Positions 8,621 to 16,818 of a stretch of 43,150 nt of DNA are shown in pieces. Each line of letters opens with the position of its first letter. The stretch's first letter is position 1. Made by a program: the position numbers and the translations under genes. The stretch is from an uncultured Lachnospiraceae bacterium (GTDB lineage: Bacteria; Bacillota; Clostridia; Lachnospirales; Lachnospiraceae): assembly GCA_947173945.1 (NCBI GenBank), contig CAMWGV010000020.1, positions 1-43,150 on the forward strand, written 5' to 3'. The notes below the pieces were generated by a model. It made no database searches. It was not told the DNA's origin and worked only from the letters and a program-made list of their open reading frames with translations.

Positions 8621-9298
8621 TTAACATAATCGTTCCGTATTTGAATTTATTAATACTCCTATTATCCATAATAAAATACCCGTTAATGCCAAAGGCAGAT
8701 ACGAGTGAAGAAGTATATCCTTTGATATTGGGTTGCTGTCACAATAGCACAAAAAATTTTTTGCACCATTATTAGAATAAGTTGCGAACAGGGTGTAAGC
8801 AATAACCAACATAAAAGTAAGCGGAATAGAGCGTAACAGATATACGACTGTGTAGCAGGCACCGCAATAAAAGAAGCATTCAATTACAACCCTGAGATAT
8901 TCCAATAGCATATTGCTGTTTATAAAAGAAAGTACAATAAAAGGAACTGCCAATACAACACAATATAACATGAAATGTAACATAAATATTCCGGCTTTGA
9001 TTTTTTTATTTATGTATAGTAATTCATGACCATCGCCCTCTATGGATTCCCCTGAATATATCAAAGGACACCAAATTGAAAGGAAGGGTGAAAACATCTG
9101 GTATAATCGTATACTATAGCTATATGTAATCAAACCAGGAAGCGTTTGTGACAAACCATATTTATTATATAAGAGCACTATCAATAAAGGTAAAACAAAC
9201 CATGTTATGACAATAGGAAAAATGTATGCGTGCTGAATGCATTTTAATTGTATTGATAATTTATGGAATTGTTTTTTTATATGTTTTTTATGCGGCAT
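8621..9298 (-). CDS. ABC-2-like permease subunit, small
   Basis: The ATG at 9298 has GGAGG 10 nt upstream and is preferred over the ATG at 9367, giving 225 residues. The start lies 22 bp inside the end of the ATPase gene, a typical coupled overlap. The sequence is almost entirely hydrophobic with about six transmembrane helices after a basic N-terminus (PHKKHIKKQFHK). No substrate-binding motif was seen. It is the last gene of a four-gene module (11802-12635 first) and is expected to form the membrane part of an ABC transporter with the adjacent ATPase and the 555-residue permease. The exported substrate is unknown. Confidence 0.7.
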   Translation of the reverse strand: MPHKKHIKKQFHKLSIQLKCIQHAYIFPIVITWFVLPLLIVLLYNKYGLSQTLPGLITYSYSIRLYQMFSPFLSIWCPLIYSGESIEGDGHELLYINKKIKAGIFMLHFMLYCVVLAVPFIVLSFINSNMLLEYLRVVIECFFYCGACYTVVYLLRSIPLTFMLVIAYTLFATYSNNGAKNFLCYCDSNPISKDILLHSYLPLALTGILLWIIGVLINSNTERLC

Positions 9299-10131
9299 AA
9301 ATAACCATCCTCCACTATAGGTTCTAAGGCAGGAAAAGTCTGCGGTTCGGAAGACAGCACCCTGCAATATATCCCATTGTTTTTTTCATATTGTTTTTCT
9401 ATGAAATGGTTTCCGTTTATATTTTTAATTTCATCATAAGGCACCTCATATACTTTTCCTGATGCCGTCTTTTTTATGTCCCCCGTTGTAAGCGCTTCTA
9501 TTATTGTACCATCATTCATAATTAGTATTTTGTCGCAGACCGCTTCAACATCCTCAACAATATGAGTAGAAATAATTATAATTGTGTCACGACTCAGATT
9601 TTTCAAAAGTAATTTAAAGCGAAGACGTTCCTCAGGGTCTAACCCGGTGGTAGGTTCGTCAAATATAATAATTTGAGGAGCTCCGAGAATTGCCTGTGCA
9701 ATTCCCAGCCTTCTTATCATACCTCCTGAAAGCTTTTTGCATTTTACGTTTTTATGTTCTTCTAAATTTACAAGCTGCAGGCACCGATTAATTTCATCAT
9801 TTTCAGCTTCATAGGGAATACCCTTGATACTGCAAAAATATTTTAATATTTCATTTACAGTAAGCTCTTTAAACAATCCAAACTTTTGCGGAAGATATCC
9901 TACCATATTTCCGCAACCTTTTATATCCTCGATTTTTTTATCGTTATATGTCAGATTTCCGCTTTCATGTTTATAAAGTGAAACGATACAGCGCATCAAG
10001 GTTGTCTTTCCTGCTCCGTTTGGTCCAAGTAATCCGTATATGCCGCCGTCAAATGTACAGGAAATATTTTTTAATACTTTTTTCTTTCTAAAGGATTTAT
10101 TGATATTGTCTAATTTTAAAATATTGTTCAT
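9277..10131 (-). CDS. ABC transporter ATP-binding protein
   Basis: All nucleotide-binding motifs are present in the 284-residue protein: Walker A GPNGAGKTT near residue 40, the signature LSGGMIRR near 140, Walker B IIIFDEPTTGLDP near 160 and the switch His in STHIVEDVE. It belongs to the multidrug/antibiotic-export-type ATPases with the GIYGLLGPNGAGK lead-in and resembles the ATPase at 33664-34524. A C-terminal extension of about 70 residues follows the nucleotide-binding domain. The ATG sits 2 bp after the stop of the upstream permease gene and the 3' end overlaps the downstream permease, so all are one operon. Confidence 0.95.
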   Translation of the reverse strand: MNNILKLDNINKSFRKKKVLKNISCTFDGGIYGLLGPNGAGKTTLMRCIVSLYKHESGNLTYNDKKIEDIKGCGNMVGYLPQKFGLFKELTVNEILKYFCSIKGIPYEAENDEINRCLQLVNLEEHKNVKCKKLSGGMIRRLGIAQAILGAPQIIIFDEPTTGLDPEERLRFKLLLKNLSRDTIIIISTHIVEDVEAVCDKILIMNDGTIIEALTTGDIKKTASGKVYEVPYDEIKNINGNHFIEKQYEKNNGIYCRVLSSEPQTFPALEPIVEDGYLCRIKNI

Positions 10132-10133
10132 AT

Positions 10134-11801
10134 CTATTCCATCCTTTCGTCTGTATACTGTTCAGGGTCAAACATATAAGGCGCTATTATATAGTCTTCC
10201 CCTTTATGTATCATCATCCGTTGATTTAAATTCGGTGCAAAAAAAATTTTGTTCGGACAGCTTACGCCTAAACCGTCCTTTAGATTATCTATCCATTTTT
10301 TTATTGTTTCATCTGAAAACTCTTTATTTAAATATGGATACGTAACCGACACATCCCTGTAATCGTATTTTTTCAGAAAACCCTTTAGGAAAACAGGACC
10401 CCGACAGTAACCCTTGTATGAGCCCTTTTGGGTATTGTCCAAATTTGAGTAAATATTACCGGGACCGCTAATATTTACTTCAAAATAAGCATCTTTTTCT
10501 AAAAAATTAGATTTATAGCCATATCGCTCCCTATCATATACATCATGTATGCCCGGCTGTGGATAGTAAGGAAAATCACCCGGCAGATATATTGCCAGCG
10601 CATTCGAATAATATGTGGAGCTTCCTCCTTTGTAGTAAATGTTTAGTAAGCTTATGTCTGCGGAATCGTCATTGTATATATACAATGCATCCTCCATCTG
10701 TGAAAATCTGAGTTTTTTACCATTTTGATCACTGACCTGTTTTACTTTAAAGCCATGATACAGGGTAAAGGCATAACATTCCAGATTACAAGGCGTCACC
10801 TCAATTTCAACCGAATTCTTCAGCTGGTTATTGATAGTCATTTCCATTTTATAGCTGACTGCTTCAAATTTATCAAAATCGACTTCGTGGCTGCCTGTGT
10901 CATTTCTGTAATACATTTGACTTTCCATCAAAGTTCCTGTAGGGTTTTCATTCATAAGGATGTTTGAGGAGGGTGCACAGAAAATACAGATGGCCATAAT
11001 ACATATTAACCCCGAAGTCCAATATAGACGGCTTCTTTTTTGCTCAAAATTTCTATGCATTTTAGCAAGTGTATAAAGCCCAAAAATCCATGCGACAATT
11101 AAAACTATTTGGTTTGGCTGCACAACAAACGGATTATGGAAGTTAGGCATAAATTTCAACCCTGTAGGCATAATTGCGAAAATTTCCTGAAAGGGATATA
11201 TATTAACACCCATCTCAAACAGCAAGGCTGAAATTTCCTCAAAATAAAATGATGAAAACAACACCATTCCCGTAAGAATGAAGTAGGACCTGATTCTTCC
11301 AAAATATTTAGACGTCACCCATGCAAGAAAGGAAGCCAACAGCAGATTTCCAAAAACAAAGACGAACAGTGTAAATGACGATTGAATAATATATGCCATA
11401 TCCTTATTTCCAAGAAATATACCGCCTGATGTATTGAGCAGAGCAATAATAACCCAATAAACAAAAGCACCAATAATACAGACGGACAGGCTTCCATTTT
11501 CGTATCGCCTGATTCCATTGCTTATGCCGCCGACAGTTTCCTCAAGAGATGCCGATTTCAGCATATATAAATATTCAAAGGTCAGAAACAGAAAAAATAC
11601 GAATAAATATTTTACCATTTCAAGACATGTTACCAACGGCATTACATATACATCAAACTCATCGCTGCCGGAAATCCGTTTCATCAGCTTTAAAAATCTG
11701 GCGACAATGGCAAGTATGCTCAGGATATACATATATATAAGGTTTTCGTTTTTAAAAAAGCGAATAAAAGCGTGTTTAATGTCTATCTTCAAAGTCTTCA
11801 T
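10134..11801 (-). CDS. ABC-type membrane protein with a truncated M1-peptidase-like ectodomain
   Basis: The 555-residue protein has a membrane half (about six helices, residues 20-285) and an extracellular half of about 265 residues. The outer part resembles the N-terminal beta domain of the M1-aminopeptidase-like region found fused to ABC permeases in Firmicutes, with the LPGDFPYYPQPG stretch near residue 405. The protein ends before any HExxH-xE zinc motif, so it cannot be a peptidase of that type. Its ATG follows the TAA of the preceding gene with no gap. It probably forms the permease with the 225-residue subunit. The M1-like match is by eye; the number of helices is approximate. Confidence 0.65.
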   Translation of the reverse strand: MKTLKIDIKHAFIRFFKNENLIYMYILSILAIVARFLKLMKRISGSDEFDVYVMPLVTCLEMVKYLFVFFLFLTFEYLYMLKSASLEETVGGISNGIRRYENGSLSVCIIGAFVYWVIIALLNTSGGIFLGNKDMAYIIQSSFTLFVFVFGNLLLASFLAWVTSKYFGRIRSYFILTGMVLFSSFYFEEISALLFEMGVNIYPFQEIFAIMPTGLKFMPNFHNPFVVQPNQIVLIVAWIFGLYTLAKMHRNFEQKRSRLYWTSGLICIMAICIFCAPSSNILMNENPTGTLMESQMYYRNDTGSHEVDFDKFEAVSYKMEMTINNQLKNSVEIEVTPCNLECYAFTLYHGFKVKQVSDQNGKKLRFSQMEDALYIYNDDSADISLLNIYYKGGSSTYYSNALAIYLPGDFPYYPQPGIHDVYDRERYGYKSNFLEKDAYFEVNISGPGNIYSNLDNTQKGSYKGYCRGPVFLKGFLKKYDYRDVSVTYPYLNKEFSDETIKKWIDNLKDGLGVSCPNKIFFAPNLNQRMMIHKGEDYIIAPYMFDPEQYTDERME

Positions 11802-12635
11802 TTATTTCACCTCGCCAAACTCATCCAAAAAACGGACGAAGCCGTCAATATCATTCTTCCCGTTTACAACATATATTGTATTTTTGTCTGCAAAATAAGC
11901 AGTATAATCTCCATAATTCTCAGGCACGTATGGATTTGTTATTGCTTTTGCATATTTTTTGTGTGTGGGGTCATATGGGCGGTCAATTCCCCGAACCGTA
12001 ATATTTATTCCTGCCGCATTTGATATTTCCTCGTTATAAAAAATATTACCGATTTCACTATTTACCAGTAGGGTTCCGTCATATGCGTCAGTGTTTTTAA
12101 AGACATACATTGAAATACGGTAATATTCCAATGAGTCCCAATAATCTTTGGAAGCATCCGTATATTCTTTCCTGCTTTCATCACTCACATTATCACCCTC
12201 CGGAAAAACGGGTTCCTTAACAGAAGTAAGGGTTATAAAGCCATTGACACGGGTCAGGTATTCATATGCACTTTCCGTATTTTCTCTTTTTCTGCCAATA
12301 ATATATTCTATCATATAGCAATTTTCGTCATCTGATACAGTTACATGTCTTTCCCCCATATCGTATTCATTTACCTCCGGTTTCAGAAAAGTAACGGGGA
12401 ACTCAGCTTCAACAGCTTCAATATTATCGTAGTAATAACCAAATTCATCCTTTGATATATAGGAGGACAGCTGTACTTCGCCTATAGCGCTTATATCGTA
12501 TTGTATCGTTATCGGCTGCACCTGTTCTTTCAGCAGGAGAGAATCGGCTCCTTTATCTTTGTCGCTGCCGGTAAGATATAAAACCATATATATTATGATG
12601 CAGATAACGACTAAAATAAATATTGTTTTTTTCAT
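11802..12635 (-). CDS. Secreted or membrane-anchored protein of an ABC module
   Basis: The 277-residue protein begins with a short basic N-terminus and a single hydrophobic segment (about residues 4-22) without a lipobox, so it is an anchored or secreted protein. The rest is soluble and acidic, with an alpha/beta pattern and no recognised domain. It is the first gene of the module, with a good promoter 28 bp upstream of the ATG, and its stop abuts the ATG of the 555-residue permease. Its position suggests an accessory extracytoplasmic component of the ABC system. The function is unknown. Confidence 0.6.
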   Translation of the reverse strand: MKKTIFILVVICIIIYMVLYLTGSDKDKGADSLLLKEQVQPITIQYDISAIGEVQLSSYISKDEFGYYYDNIEAVEAEFPVTFLKPEVNEYDMGERHVTVSDDENCYMIEYIIGRKRENTESAYEYLTRVNGFITLTSVKEPVFPEGDNVSDESRKEYTDASKDYWDSLEYYRISMYVFKNTDAYDGTLLVNSEIGNIFYNEEISNAAGINITVRGIDRPYDPTHKKYAKAITNPYVPENYGDYTAYFADKNTIYVVNGKNDIDGFVRFLDEFGEVK

Positions 12636-12662
12636 GCTTAATTTTTCACTTTCTTTTTCTTG

Positions 12663-12691
12663 ATTGTAACATTTTTCGTAAACTATGTAAA
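12663..12691 (-). promoter_or_regulatory. Promoter of the first ABC module
   Basis: On the minus strand TTTACA (12691..12686) and TACAAT (12668..12663) are 17 bp apart, each matching the consensus at five of six positions. It lies 28 bp before the ATG at 12635. Confidence 0.6.
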
Positions 12692-12815
12692 TGTTTGTGC
12701 CGGTGTTGTTTTGGCGAAATGAACGGAAAGTTTTTACCGTTCACTTCCTGAAAATGACCTCTTATCATCATTTACCCATGGAAAGAAAGTCAATTCCCAT
12801 GATAAAAATTTGAAT

Positions 12816-12844
12816 TATACAACAATTGGTATCTGTGTTATAAT
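12816..12844 (+). promoter_or_regulatory. Extended -10 promoter for ung
   Basis: TATAAT at 12839-12844 is preceded by TGT, forming an extended -10, with TATACA 17 bp upstream at 12816. The leader to the ung ATG is about 100 nt. The rest of the 312-bp gap between the divergent genes contains only a 7-bp hairpin (12720-12743) and AT-rich sequence. Confidence 0.45.
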
Positions 12845-12947
12845 GGAGATAATTAGTTTACTAATTGAATATGTATTTCGCACATATAGTGCAGTTATAA
12901 TATAATGGTTTTATTAGCTAATTTTTATATAATACGGAGGAAAAAAT

Positions 12948-13622
12948 ATGCCACCTATATCAAACGATTGGGCTCCTGCCCTGTCACCGGAATACAAAAA
13001 AGAATATTACAAAAAATTATTTGACTTTATAGGTATGGAATATGCCTCCCATCAAATATTTCCACCGGGCGATGATATATTCAATGCATTTCATCTCACA
13101 CCGCTTTCCGATGTAAAATGCGTCATTATAGGGCAGGACCCTTACCACGAGCCGGAGCAGGCTCACGGTCTTTGTTTTTCAGTAAAGCCGGGAGTTGACA
13201 TTCCCCCTTCCCTTGTAAATATTTACAAGGAGCTTGAGGAGGATATGGGCTGCTATATTCCAAATAACGGCTACCTTGTAAAGTGGGCAAAACAGGGTGT
13301 GCTTATGCTGAATGCCGTATTGACGGTGCGTGCGCATCAGGCAGCCTCCCATCAGGGAAAGGGCTGGGAGGAATTTACCGACGCAGCAATCCGTATTGTA
13401 AACGAGCAGGATAGACCGATTGTATTCCTTCTTTGGGGAAGCTTTGCCGGAAAAAAGGCAGCTATGCTGAATAACCCTAAGCACCTTATACTTAAGGCAC
13501 CTCACCCGTCTCCCCTCTCAGCCTACAGAGGCTTTTTCGGCTGTAAGCATTTCAGCAGCACGAATGCGTTTTTGGAGAAAAACGGCATTGCACCTATAGA
13601 CTGGCAGATTGAGAACATTTAG
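12948..13622 (+). CDS. ung: Uracil-DNA glycosylase
   Basis: The 224-residue enzyme removes uracil from DNA in base-excision repair. The family 1 motifs are intact: the water-activating GQDPYH loop near residue 64, the LLWGSFAGKKA strand, and the DNA-intercalation loop HPSPLSAYRGFFG near residue 185. The length is normal. The start has GGAGG 7 nt upstream. It is followed after 13 bp by a histidine phosphatase gene on the same strand, probably in one transcript. Confidence 0.97.
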   Translation: MPPISNDWAPALSPEYKKEYYKKLFDFIGMEYASHQIFPPGDDIFNAFHLTPLSDVKCVIIGQDPYHEPEQAHGLCFSVKPGVDIPPSLVNIYKELEEDMGCYIPNNGYLVKWAKQGVLMLNAVLTVRAHQAASHQGKGWEEFTDAAIRIVNEQDRPIVFLLWGSFAGKKAAMLNNPKHLILKAPHPSPLSAYRGFFGCKHFSSTNAFLEKNGIAPIDWQIENI

Positions 13623-13635
13623 AAAGGGAACAGGT

Positions 13636-14244
13636 ATGGAAATATATATTGTCCGCCACGGTCAGACATTATGGAACCAAGGCAAAAGACTTCAGGGAAG
13701 CACTGACATAGAGTTGAATGATAACGGCAGGGATTTAGCAATAAAAACAGGTTTGGCACTTATGGACACAACTATAAATGTCATATATTCAAGCCCTCTC
13801 CGTCGGGCATATGAAACAGCCTCGCTTATACGTGGTGACAGAGATATTGAAATTATAACTGATGACAGAATAAAGGAGTTGTCATTCGGCCATTTTGAAG
13901 GTGAGAATTTCTCCGAGCTGTTGAAAGATGACAGCCTGACATTTAAATACTTTTTTAAAAAACCTCATTTATACAAACCCGCATCCGATGGTGAAACTCT
14001 TGAGCACCTCATTGAAAGAGCGGGACAATTTATGATGGAGGTAATAGAGCCACTGGAAAAACAATATGAACGTGTAATGATTGTAGCCCACGGTGCATTA
14101 AACAAAGCAATTATGAGCTACATCAAAAAACACTCCATCGAGTATTTCTGGTCGGGCGGTCTTCAGGAAAACTGTAATGTTATCATCGTGGATTACACCA
14201 ACGGAGTATACAACATAATAGACGAAACAAAGCTCTTTTATTGA
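13636..14244 (+). CDS. Histidine phosphatase (phosphoglycerate mutase-like)
   Basis: The ATG at 13636 with AAAGGGA upstream gives 202 residues that begin with the catalytic RHGQT motif (His 8). The second conserved His is in AHGALNK near residue 150, and an SSPLRRAYETA segment supplies the phosphate-binding Arg. These fit the cofactor-independent-looking branch of small histidine phosphatases (GpmB/CobC-like). The substrate cannot be told from sequence. It follows ung by 13 bp. Its stop lies 4 bp from the stop of the convergent membrane protein gene. Confidence 0.9.
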   Translation: MEIYIVRHGQTLWNQGKRLQGSTDIELNDNGRDLAIKTGLALMDTTINVIYSSPLRRAYETASLIRGDRDIEIITDDRIKELSFGHFEGENFSELLKDDSLTFKYFFKKPHLYKPASDGETLEHLIERAGQFMMEVIEPLEKQYERVMIVAHGALNKAIMSYIKKHSIEYFWSGGLQENCNVIIVDYTNGVYNIIDETKLFY

Positions 14245-14248
14245 TAAA

Positions 14249-15274
14249 CTATTCTGCCTTTTTCAGAAAAAGTGCAGGCACAATTCCTATGATAAAAGGT
14301 ACAATCCATGTAAAGAACCTATACAGCACCAGAGTGGCAGCAATAACGTGTCCCTCTGGTATTATTGTACCAAAAAATATTGTCACGACAAACTCAAGTG
14401 TCCCTACGCCGGAAGGTGCAAGCATTACACATCCAACCATATTGCATACTGCCATAAGTGCAAGGCAGGTAAATACTCCAATGTCATATTGCTCCCTTAA
14501 TATAATACCGGGAATTGAGTACCAGCACATAAATTTAAATATATTTAAAAATACCACTTTAAAAAACAACCGCTTATCCTGCCAAAGCATACGTCCGCAA
14601 TTTTGAAGATTCTTGACAGCACTCTCTCCCTGAACCAACCGGGGATATAGCTTACTATCTTGCCTTACCAGCTTATATCCAAGCTTGATCAGCCATCCCG
14701 ATATTGTTTTTGAAACGGTTATAATGAATAAAAAGAGACAAATAAGCGATATAACAATCGACCCTGCCAACATATACGTCCAATACTTAGTAAGAAGTCT
14801 GTTTCCAGATAACAAAAGCAATATAAATGACACTACACCTATAACCCCTACTGTAATTTTCATAAACGTATATTGTGCCATGGACATTCCTGTTCCGCTG
14901 CTTACATCTATTTTCTTTGTGTTGTAATAATATAATTGCGAAACTCCCGTGCCACTTCCAAGAGTTGTAACCCTATAAAAAGCACACATATAAGCACAGC
15001 TTACCCCCTGAAACAGTGTCAGCTTATGTTCATCCTTTGATGTCATCAAACTGATAATACTTCCCTCAGCAACAAAATAAATGTTGGCAAGCAATGCACA
15101 AATTGCTATTTTACCCACAGGAACATTGTATATCTCATTTACCGCTTTTATAAAAAATGATTTGTACTTTATGCATGCAAAGGTCATTAATCCTAATATT
15201 AAAATCCATTTTATCAGGCTCGAAATAACCTTTTTTTTATCCATTTTGTAACTCATAGCCATCCTCTTTAACAT
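14249..15274 (-). CDS. UPF0104/YbhN-family membrane protein (flippase-like)
   Basis: This is a polytopic protein of about 341 residues with 7-8 hydrophobic segments. It shares the pattern of the lysyl-phosphatidylglycerol synthase transmembrane domain / UPF0104 family, including the RVTTLGSGTGVSQLYYY motif near residue 100 and the PSGVGTLEF motif near residue 290. There is no C-terminal lysyltransferase domain, so it is a stand-alone membrane half. Two starts are plausible: ATG 15274 with AGGTGA, or ATG 15256 (MSYK) with AAAGAGG. It is transcribed alone, convergent with the phosphatase. A role in lipid or polyprenol-linked substrate transport is inferred from the family. Confidence 0.8.
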   Translation of the reverse strand: MLKRMAMSYKMDKKKVISSLIKWILILGLMTFACIKYKSFFIKAVNEIYNVPVGKIAICALLANIYFVAEGSIISLMTSKDEHKLTLFQGVSCAYMCAFYRVTTLGSGTGVSQLYYYNTKKIDVSSGTGMSMAQYTFMKITVGVIGVVSFILLLLSGNRLLTKYWTYMLAGSIVISLICLFLFIITVSKTISGWLIKLGYKLVRQDSKLYPRLVQGESAVKNLQNCGRMLWQDKRLFFKVVFLNIFKFMCWYSIPGIILREQYDIGVFTCLALMAVCNMVGCVMLAPSGVGTLEFVVTIFFGTIIPEGHVIAATLVLYRFFTWIVPFIIGIVPALFLKKAE

Positions 15275-15340
15275 GAAACTCACCTAGATTGTTTTATTCT
15301 AATATTTTGCGCATATCTTTGCAATATTAAAAGTAAATTT

Positions 15341-15367
15341 CACATTTTGTAAACAATTACATACTAT
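15341..15367 (+). promoter_or_regulatory. Candidate sigma-E promoter of cotJABC
   Basis: CATACTAT at 15360-15367 closely matches the sigma-E -10 box (CATACAAT). CACATT lies 13 bp upstream at 15341-15346, close to the -35 core ATATT. The cotJ operon is mother-cell (sigma-E) controlled in Bacillus subtilis, which supports this reading. Confidence 0.5.
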
Positions 15368-15430
15368 GAAATTAAAGAACGAAGTGCATTTGACACGGAA
15401 GTTCGTACTTTAGAAAGCGAGGTTACTCTA

Positions 15431-15808
15431 TTGGACACATATAGATCATACGGACGCAACAATGCAGGACGTGGAGGCTGCCAGCGTAGCTTTTCACAGA
15501 ACTGCAATCAATACGGAAACACTGTCTCAAGATGCGGAAACACTATGCCTGACGTAGGAAGAAGCTGTGGCTGTCCGTCAAATGACTGTCATACAACTGA
15601 AAACAGATATATGAGAAAGCCACAAAAGCATGACTGCTTTGACGATTGTGGTGACGATAACAAGCATATGGCACACATGCCTATCGCTATGGGATTTGTA
15701 CCAATGCAAGCATGGGGTGAGCTTTATGACCCATGCAAAGCCCTTAAGGAGGGCACAGCCTTCCCTTGCCTTAATCTTATATTCTGCGGTTCAAGGGGGA
15801 AAATGTGA
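15431..15808 (+). CDS. cotJA: Spore coat-associated protein CotJA with a Cys-rich extension
   Basis: The 125-residue protein ends in the CotJA signature: VPMQAWGELYDPC followed by a KALKEGTAFPCLNL segment. It starts at TTG (15431) with GAGG about 9 nt upstream; no better ATG exists before the conserved part. Residues 1-75 form an Asn/Gly/Cys-rich extension with eight cysteines, 11 in the whole protein, while typical CotJA is about 80 residues. Cysteines could cross-link in the coat. It is the first gene of cotJABC, and its TGA overlaps the ATG of cotJB. Confidence 0.85.
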   Translation: MDTYRSYGRNNAGRGGCQRSFSQNCNQYGNTVSRCGNTMPDVGRSCGCPSNDCHTTENRYMRKPQKHDCFDDCGDDNKHMAHMPIAMGFVPMQAWGELYDPCKALKEGTAFPCLNLIFCGSRGKM

Positions 15809-16071
15809 TGAATAATATGAGTAAGAAAGAACTATTTAACTTTATCAGTCAGGTTTCCTTTATGCTTGACGATATAACCTTATTTTTGAATACACATCCT
15901 GACTGTGAGGATGCCATTGAGGCTTACAATGAGTTCAAGGAAATGCGGAAGGAAGCTGTATGTGAGTATACAGAAGCTTACGGGCCATTAAACAGATACG
16001 ATGTAAATGTATGTAATTATTGGGATTGGGTAAATAAACCATGGCCTTGGGAAGGAGAGTGTGGCTGTTAA
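15808..16071 (+). CDS. cotJB: Spore coat protein CotJB
   Basis: The 87-residue acidic helical protein matches CotJB: a LFNFISQVSFMLDD start, a TLFLNTHPD centre and a C-terminal NRYDVNVCNYWDWVNKPWPW motif. The start is ATG 15808, overlapping the cotJA stop (TGATG); the GTG just upstream is in frame but lacks a better ribosome site. Its TAA overlaps the ATG of cotJC. It is part of the coat protein set with CotJA and CotJC, and its biochemical role is unknown. Confidence 0.92.
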   Translation: MNNMSKKELFNFISQVSFMLDDITLFLNTHPDCEDAIEAYNEFKEMRKEAVCEYTEAYGPLNRYDVNVCNYWDWVNKPWPWEGECGC

Positions 16072-16712
16072 TGTGGGTATATGAAAAGAGACTTCAATGT
16101 CCTGTAAATATAAAAGAAACCAACGCTAAGCTTGCTCAGGCAATCATAAGCCAGTATGGTGGTCCGGATGGTGAGCTTGGTGCTTCTATGCGCTATCTTT
16201 CACAGCGCTATACAATGCCTTACAAGGAAGGTATCGCAACCTTAAATGATATAGGAACCGAGGAGCTTGGTCATCTTGAGATTGTCTGCACAATTGTATA
16301 TCAGTTAACAAAGGATTTGTCTATGGAGGAAATCAAAGCATCGGGCTTTGACAAATACTATGTGGATCATACTCTCGGACTCTGGCCTCAATCTGCAGGT
16401 GGTGTACCATTTACTGCCAGTGAATTCCAAAGCAATGGAGACCCGATAACCGACCTTTATGAGGATATGGCTGCCGAGCAGAAGGCGCGGACCACCTACG
16501 ACAATATCTTAAGGCTTTGCAAGGATTACCCTGATGTATATGAGCCGATTAAATTCCTCAGAGCACGTGAAATTGTTCACTTCCAGAGATTTGGTGAAGC
16601 ACTCAGGCTTATTACCGATAAACTGGATGAAAAGAACTTCTACGCATTTAATCCTGCTTTTGACAAGGTTGCACCATGCGTTGATATGAACAAGTGTAAC
16701 TGTGGAAAATAA
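16071..16712 (+). CDS. cotJC: CotJC, manganese-catalase-family spore coat protein
   Basis: The 213-residue protein starts at ATG 16071 (MWVYEKRLQCPV), overlapping the cotJB stop; GGAG lies about 12 nt upstream. It is a ferritin-like four-helix protein with the dimanganese ligands of Mn-catalases: GTEELGHLEIV near residue 65 and REIVHFQRFGEAL near residue 170, plus an EQKARTTYDNI helix. It should protect the spore from peroxide or play a structural coat role. A Cys-rich tail (MNKCNCGK) ends the protein. The terminator at 16749-16789 follows. Confidence 0.95.
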   Translation: MWVYEKRLQCPVNIKETNAKLAQAIISQYGGPDGELGASMRYLSQRYTMPYKEGIATLNDIGTEELGHLEIVCTIVYQLTKDLSMEEIKASGFDKYYVDHTLGLWPQSAGGVPFTASEFQSNGDPITDLYEDMAAEQKARTTYDNILRLCKDYPDVYEPIKFLRAREIVHFQRFGEALRLITDKLDEKNFYAFNPAFDKVAPCVDMNKCNCGK

Positions 16713-16748
16713 AGAATAGCACGTCTCAGACGTTTTCTATTAATAAAA

Positions 16749-16789
16749 AAACAGCTCCTAAGGATCATTCCCTTACGAGCTGTTTTGTA
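16749..16789. terminator. Bidirectional terminator between cotJC and the Hpt operon
   Basis: AAACAGCTC (16749-16757) pairs with GAGCTGTTT (16777-16785), and inside it TAAGG pairs with CCTTA around a 7-nt loop. The minus-strand side ends in TTTTTTATTA and the plus side in TTTTGTAG. It serves the convergent ends of cotJC and the CheA-like gene. A smaller CGTC-TCA-GACG hairpin with a TTTTC tail lies at 16722-16737. Confidence 0.8.
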
Positions 16790-16818
16790 GTTTAAATATA
16801 CATGTCAACTATACAATT

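Noticed and set aside
12720-12743. 7-bp hairpin in the gap between the first ABC module and ung
   Set aside because: It has no T-tail on either side and no clear link to either gene, so no function was assigned.
16722-16737. CGTC-TCA-GACG mini-hairpin after cotJC as the main terminator
   Set aside because: A 4-bp stem is too short; the larger hairpin at 16749-16789 is the better candidate.
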